DNA from: Aquabacter spiritensis
GTDB taxonomy: Bacteria > Pseudomonadota > Alphaproteobacteria > Rhizobiales > Xanthobacteraceae
Length of the DNA: 64,000 nucleotides
Assembly: GCF_004346185.1 (NCBI RefSeq)
Contig: NZ_SMAI01000002.1
Span: 186,001 to 250,000 of the forward strand
Reading direction: 5' to 3'
Positions 60,357-64,000 of the stretch are shown in pieces. The notes beneath the pieces are model-generated. The model was not told the DNA's origin. It did no database searches and saw only the letters and a program-made list of their open reading frames with translations. The number at the start of each line of letters is the position of its first letter. The first letter of the stretch is position 1. The translations under genes were made by a program, and so were the position numbers.

Positions 60357-61787
60357 ATGAGCGAATGGCCGGTTCACGCGACCATCGACGGCCCCATCGT
60401 GATGATCGGCTTCGGGTCGATCGGCCGGGGGACTTTGCCGCTCATCGAGCGCCATTTCAGCTTCGATCGCTCCCGTTTCGTCGTCATCGATCCGGTCGAC
60501 GACGACCGCGCCCTGCTCGATTCGCGCGGAATCCGCTTCATCCAGGCCGAGGTCACCGCCGAAGGCTATCGCGATCTGTTGACGCCGCTCCTCACCGCGG
60601 GTGGCGGACAGGGGTTCTGCGTGAACCTGTCGGTCGACGTGTCCTCCGTGGCGGTGATGGAACTCTGCCGCGAGCTCGGCTGCCTCTATATCGACACCGT
60701 GATCGAGCCCTGGAAGGGCTTCTATTTCGACGACCGGCTCGGGCCCGAGGCGCGGTCGAACTATGCCTTGCGCGAGGGCCTGCTGGATGCGCGCCGCCGG
60801 GCGCCCGGCGGTCCGACCGCCGTGTCGACCTGCGGCGCCAATCCCGGCATGGTCTCCTGGTTCGTCAAGCAGGCGCTGCTCAACATCGCCGCCGATACCG
60901 GCCTCGACCGGCCGGAGCCGCGCAACCGCGAGGAATGGGCGCAGCTCGCACGTGCGCTCGGCGTCAAGGGCATCCACATCGCCGAGCGCGACACGCAGCG
61001 CGCCCGCGATCCCAAGCCGCACGACGTCTTCGTCAACACCTGGTCGGTGGAAGGTTTCGTCTCGGAGGGGCTCCAGCCCGCCGAACTCGGCTGGGGCACG
61101 CACGAAAAGCAGGTGCCGCCGGACGGGCGTACGCACGCCTCCGGCTGCGGCGCGGCAATCTATCTGATGCATCCTGGTGCCGACACGCGGGTGCGCAGCT
61201 GGACGCCGACTCCGGGGCCGCAATTCGGTTTCCTCGTCACCCACAACGAGTCGATCTCGATCGCGGATTATCTCACGGTGCGCGACGGCGGCCAGGTGAT
61301 TTACCGGCCCACCTGCCATTACGCCTACCATCCGAGCAACGACGCGGTTCTCTCGCTGCACGAAATGTTCGGATCCGGCGGGCGCATGCAGAGCGACTGG
61401 AAGATTCTCGACGAGCACGAAATCGTCGACGGGATCGACGAGCTCGGCGTGCTGATCTACGGCCACGCCAAGAACGCCTATTGGTTCGGCTCGCAGCTTT
61501 CCATCGAAGAGACCCGCAAGCTCGCGCCCTATCAGAATGCGACCGGCCTGCAGGTGACCTCGGCCGTGCTCGCGGGCATGGTGTGGGCGCTGGAAAATCC
61601 CACCGCCGGCATCGTCGAGGCCGACGAGATGGATTTCCGCCGCTGCCTCGAGATCCAGATGCCCTATCTCGGTCCGGTGATCGGCACCTATACCGACTGG
61701 ACACCCCTCACCGAACGCGTGCGCCTGTTCCCCGAGGACCTCGACCTCGAGGATCCCTGGCAGTTCAAGAACATCATCGTGCGCTAG
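60357..61787 (+). CDS. hss: Homospermidine synthase
   Basis: 476 residues. The NAD-binding motif is V-M-I-G-F-G-S-I-G-R-G; further family blocks are N-L-S-V-D-V-S-S-V, Y-I-D-T-V-I-E-P-W, C-G-A-N-P-G-M-V-S-W-F-V-K, and Y-A-K-N-A-Y-W-F-G-S-Q-L-S-like G-H-A-K-N-A-Y-W. It joins two putrescines (or spermidine plus putrescine) into homospermidine. GAGGAGTG lies 9-16 nt before ATG 60357; a TTG at 60336 is less likely. It is a single gene, convergent with the downstream hydrolase. Confidence 0.96.
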   Translation: MSEWPVHATIDGPIVMIGFGSIGRGTLPLIERHFSFDRSRFVVIDPVDDDRALLDSRGIRFIQAEVTAEGYRDLLTPLLTAGGGQGFCVNLSVDVSSVAVMELCRELGCLYIDTVIEPWKGFYFDDRLGPEARSNYALREGLLDARRRAPGGPTAVSTCGANPGMVSWFVKQALLNIAADTGLDRPEPRNREEWAQLARALGVKGIHIAERDTQRARDPKPHDVFVNTWSVEGFVSEGLQPAELGWGTHEKQVPPDGRTHASGCGAAIYLMHPGADTRVRSWTPTPGPQFGFLVTHNESISIADYLTVRDGGQVIYRPTCHYAYHPSNDAVLSLHEMFGSGGRMQSDWKILDEHEIVDGIDELGVLIYGHAKNAYWFGSQLSIEETRKLAPYQNATGLQVTSAVLAGMVWALENPTAGIVEADEMDFRRCLEIQMPYLGPVIGTYTDWTPLTERVRLFPEDLDLEDPWQFKNIIVR

Positions 61788-61820
61788 CGCGGCGCGATCG
61801 GGGGGACGCTGCCCCGCCGT

Positions 61821-63020
61821 TCAGCGGTCGAGGACCGTATCCAGCCAGTCGAACATTTCGCGGTTGAACAGCGCCCGCGCGCCGCTCTCGCAATGGGCGG
61901 CGGCGCCGTCGGCCGCAGCGAAGACATGGAAGCGCTTTTCGCAGGTGAGCGCATCGAAGAGGCGCTTGGCGGTCCGGCCGATGCCCTCGCCTTCGGTCAC
62001 GCAGATCATGGTCGGGCAGGCGATCTCGTGCGCCCGGCCTGCGACCGTATAGGTCGCGGTATCCTTCAGATAAGCGAGCGGCGTGGCGCAGCCATGGACC
62101 AGCATGCCGCGTCGAAGGCCCCATCCGCCCGACACGTCCTTCGCCCGCTTTTCGAGCATGCGCCCGAGAAGGGCGAGGATCAGCCGGTTGCCGTCCGGCA
62201 CTTGGCGGGCGATCCAGCCGGGCATCTGGGCGCGGCCTTCCTCCAGCACCGACATTTGCCCGGGATCCGCGACCAAGGCGGCAAGGCGCGGCTCGCCGCT
62301 CGCGGCGCGCGGCGCGAGATAGCCGCCGAGGCTGACTCCGAGCAGCGCCACCCGCTGCGCATCGACGTCTGGCCGGGCCAGAAGACAATCCATCACCGGC
62401 CGGATGACGTTTTCCCAATCCGGCCGCAGCGGAATTGCGTGCTTCATCAAGGCGCGGCCCTGGCCCGGTCCATCGAAAACCAGGACATTGTAGCCGCGCG
62501 CCAGAGCGGCGGGACCACTGTAGAAGAACACTTCCTCGGCCGTGCCGTCATAGCCGTTATTGATGATGAGGGTGCGGCGCGCCTTTCCCGACATGTCGGG
62601 GCGGAAGAACAGACCCCGCAACGGGCTGCCTGCAAAGGGGATCTGCATCGCCTCTCCCGGCGTCTCCATCAGCGCCATGCCGCGTGCGAAGGCCTCCTCC
62701 TGCCGCTCATAGGCGCGCACCGCGCGGGGGTCGAGCGGGGCCTGGAACAGGAACGTGTAGGAGGCACGGAAATAATTGAAGGCGCGGAAGAAGGCGTCGC
62801 GCGCGCTGACCCGGTGCCCGGCGACGAGGCTCGCTTGCCCGGCATCGTAGATGCGCTCTGCCAAGGCGGTCCATTCCACGTACCAGCGTTCGGGGTCGCG
62901 GTCGGGAATCCGGCGGGCCAAAGCGAGGCATTCGCCGATGTCGGCAGCACCGTAATAGGTCATGCCCAAGGCCCGATAGAACTGGGCGTCGAACATCTCG
63001 TCCTTGAAGAACTGGCCCAC
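61821..63020 (-). CDS. Alpha/beta hydrolase, FrsA/DHPON-hydrolase-like
   Basis: 399 residues. A helical N-terminal domain of about 150 residues precedes a C-terminal alpha/beta-hydrolase: L-I-I-N-N-G-Y-D-G-T-A-E-E oxyanion area, nucleophile G-V-S-L-G-G-Y, and A-H-C-E-S-G-A near the end as the catalytic His region. This layout resembles 2,6-dihydroxypseudooxynicotine hydrolase and FrsA-type enzymes, which cleave C-C bonds or esters. The start is GTG 63020; ATG 62996 is the alternative. Divergent from an MFS gene by 185 bases. Confidence 0.85.
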   Translation of the reverse strand: MGQFFKDEMFDAQFYRALGMTYYGAADIGECLALARRIPDRDPERWYVEWTALAERIYDAGQASLVAGHRVSARDAFFRAFNYFRASYTFLFQAPLDPRAVRAYERQEEAFARGMALMETPGEAMQIPFAGSPLRGLFFRPDMSGKARRTLIINNGYDGTAEEVFFYSGPAALARGYNVLVFDGPGQGRALMKHAIPLRPDWENVIRPVMDCLLARPDVDAQRVALLGVSLGGYLAPRAASGEPRLAALVADPGQMSVLEEGRAQMPGWIARQVPDGNRLILALLGRMLEKRAKDVSGGWGLRRGMLVHGCATPLAYLKDTATYTVAGRAHEIACPTMICVTEGEGIGRTAKRLFDALTCEKRFHVFAAADGAAAHCESGARALFNREMFDWLDTVLDR

Positions 63021-63205
63021 GGTCGCGGTCTCCGGCGTGCAATCTCAGGACTTTAGGCCGGGAGCGGCGGCAACGGAAATGCGACGTGCCGGTCGCGCCG
63101 GTGCCGCGGCGGCGGGGAACCCGCATGGCAGGGCTGCGGGGAAGACCCTTGCTGCGGTGCAGCGCAAACGGCAGGCTGCCGCGCCTCGCCTCGACCGGAT
63201 GCTCC

Positions 63206-64000
63206 GATGCCGCTGTCTCTCTTGTCGCTCGCCGTCGCCGCATTCGGGATCGGCACGACGGAATTCGTCATCATGGGCCTTCTTCCCGAGGTCGCGCGGG
63301 ACCTCGGTGTCTCGATCCCCGCGGCGGGGTTGCTGGTTACGGGCTATGCGCTGGGTGTCGTGGTCGGAGCGCCTGTGCTGGCGGTCGCGACCGCACGTCT
63401 GCCGCGCAAGGCCACGTTGGCGGGCCTGATGGCCCTGTTCATCTTCGGCAACGTGTTGTGTGCGCTCGCCCCCGGCTATGGGCTGCTGATGGCGGCGCGC
63501 GTCGTCACCGCCTTCTGCCACGCGGCATTTTTCGGCATCGGCTCCGTGGTGGCGGCCGATCTCGTGCCGCGGTCGCGGCGCGCGCAGGCGATCGCGCTGA
63601 TGTTCGCCGGCCTGACGCTCGCCAATGTGCTCGGCGTGCCGGCCGGAACCGCTCTTGGCCAATGGCTCGGATGGCGGTCGACCTTCTGGGCCGTCGCGGT
63701 GATCGGCCTTGCTGCACTGGCAGCGCTGGTCGTTCTTCTCCCCGCGCGCCTGGCGCGCCCGGCGGGAGGGGTGATCGCCGAGTTCCGGGTGCTCGGCGAG
63801 ACGCAGGTCGCGCTCGCCATGGTGATCAGCGTGCTGTGCTCGGCCAGCCTGTTCAGCGTGTTCACCTATATCGCGCCGCTGCTCGGCGAGGTGACCGGGC
63901 TCGCACCGACCGCCGTGACCGGCGCGCTGCTGGTGTTCGGGGTCGGCCTCACGGCCGGCAATATGCTCGGCGGGCGCCTCGCGGACTGGCGCCTCATGCC
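63206..64000 (+). CDS. MFS transporter, drug-efflux (DHA1) type, 3' end outside window
   Basis: 265 residues visible with no stop before the window end. The start M-P-L-S-L-L-S-L-A-V-A-A-F-G-I-G-T-T-E-F-V-I-M-G-L-L-P is the AraJ/YdhP-like DHA1 signature, followed by L-L-V-T-G-Y-A-L-G-V-V-V-G-A-P motif, and V-V-T-A-F-C-H-A-A-F-F-G. About eight transmembrane helices are visible. It exports small molecules, possibly sugars or drugs. Confidence 0.92.

Noticed and set aside
1-64000. tRNA, rRNA, CRISPR, insertion sequence, integrase or prophage genes
   Set aside because: I looked in the intergenic gaps and for transposase, integrase and repeat-spacer patterns and saw none.

Overview
The window is about 68% GC by eye, gene-dense, and carries Gram-negative cell-wall and lipid A genes in an alphaproteobacterial arrangement (lpxC next to ftsZ, ftsA, ftsQ, ddl, murB, murC, murG, ftsW). 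Homospermidine synthase, an intracellular PHB depolymerase, a DUF2076 protein, a ligase-associated Lhr-type helicase and PdeM point the same way. I read it as the chromosome of a metabolically versatile alphaproteobacterium, probably Hyphomicrobiales or Rhodospirillales. I saw no rRNA, tRNA, CRISPR, insertion sequence or prophage gene.

Layout. 1-6.8 kb: the end of a LysR regulator; a minus-strand GST-GST-flavin reductase run divergent from a TetR gene across two perfect TTGACA-N4-TGTCAA operators; a hydrolase; a polytopic membrane protein; small unknown proteins. 6.9-9.0 kb: a UbiD-type decarboxylase with an SRPBCC protein. 9.3-21.2 kb: the distal half of the dcw cluster, all on the minus strand, with a cation-diffusion-facilitator gene inserted between murB and murC; the proximal half (mraZ to murD) is absent because a helicase gene on the opposite strand abuts ftsW. 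24.2-28.2 kb: a conserved hypothetical protein, a TetR-GST operon, and a divergent orphan NMT1-type binding protein followed by a bicupin.

28.6-39.5 kb is the most interesting part. A promoter with a perfect FNR/FixK-type box and a TGTAAG-N4-CTTACA dyad precedes a plus-strand array: FAD aromatic-ring monooxygenase, three-subunit molybdenum hydroxylase, ACMSD-type amidohydrolase or decarboxylase, NMT1/TauA-type ABC importer, a MarR regulator with a 12-bp tandem-repeat N-terminus, and an MFS transporter. This looks like an uptake and degradation unit for a ring carboxylate, perhaps N-heteroaromatic, and I cannot name its substrate.

39.6-49.7 kb: a DUF3592 protein, the AzlCD exporter, then a LysR regulator divergent from glcDEF, thiE and aceB, which together convert glycolate to glyoxylate to malate. 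49.7-54.2 kb (minus): pdeM, an OYE-family reductase and hrpB. 54.4-60 kb: a WD40-like protein, acetoacetate decarboxylase, a patatin phospholipase, a GST and PHB depolymerase, a polyester/acetoacetate node. 60-64 kb: a candidate structured leader before homospermidine synthase, an alpha/beta hydrolase, and an MFS exporter cut by the window end. Assignments rest on motif reading and remembered family features; no database search was run.
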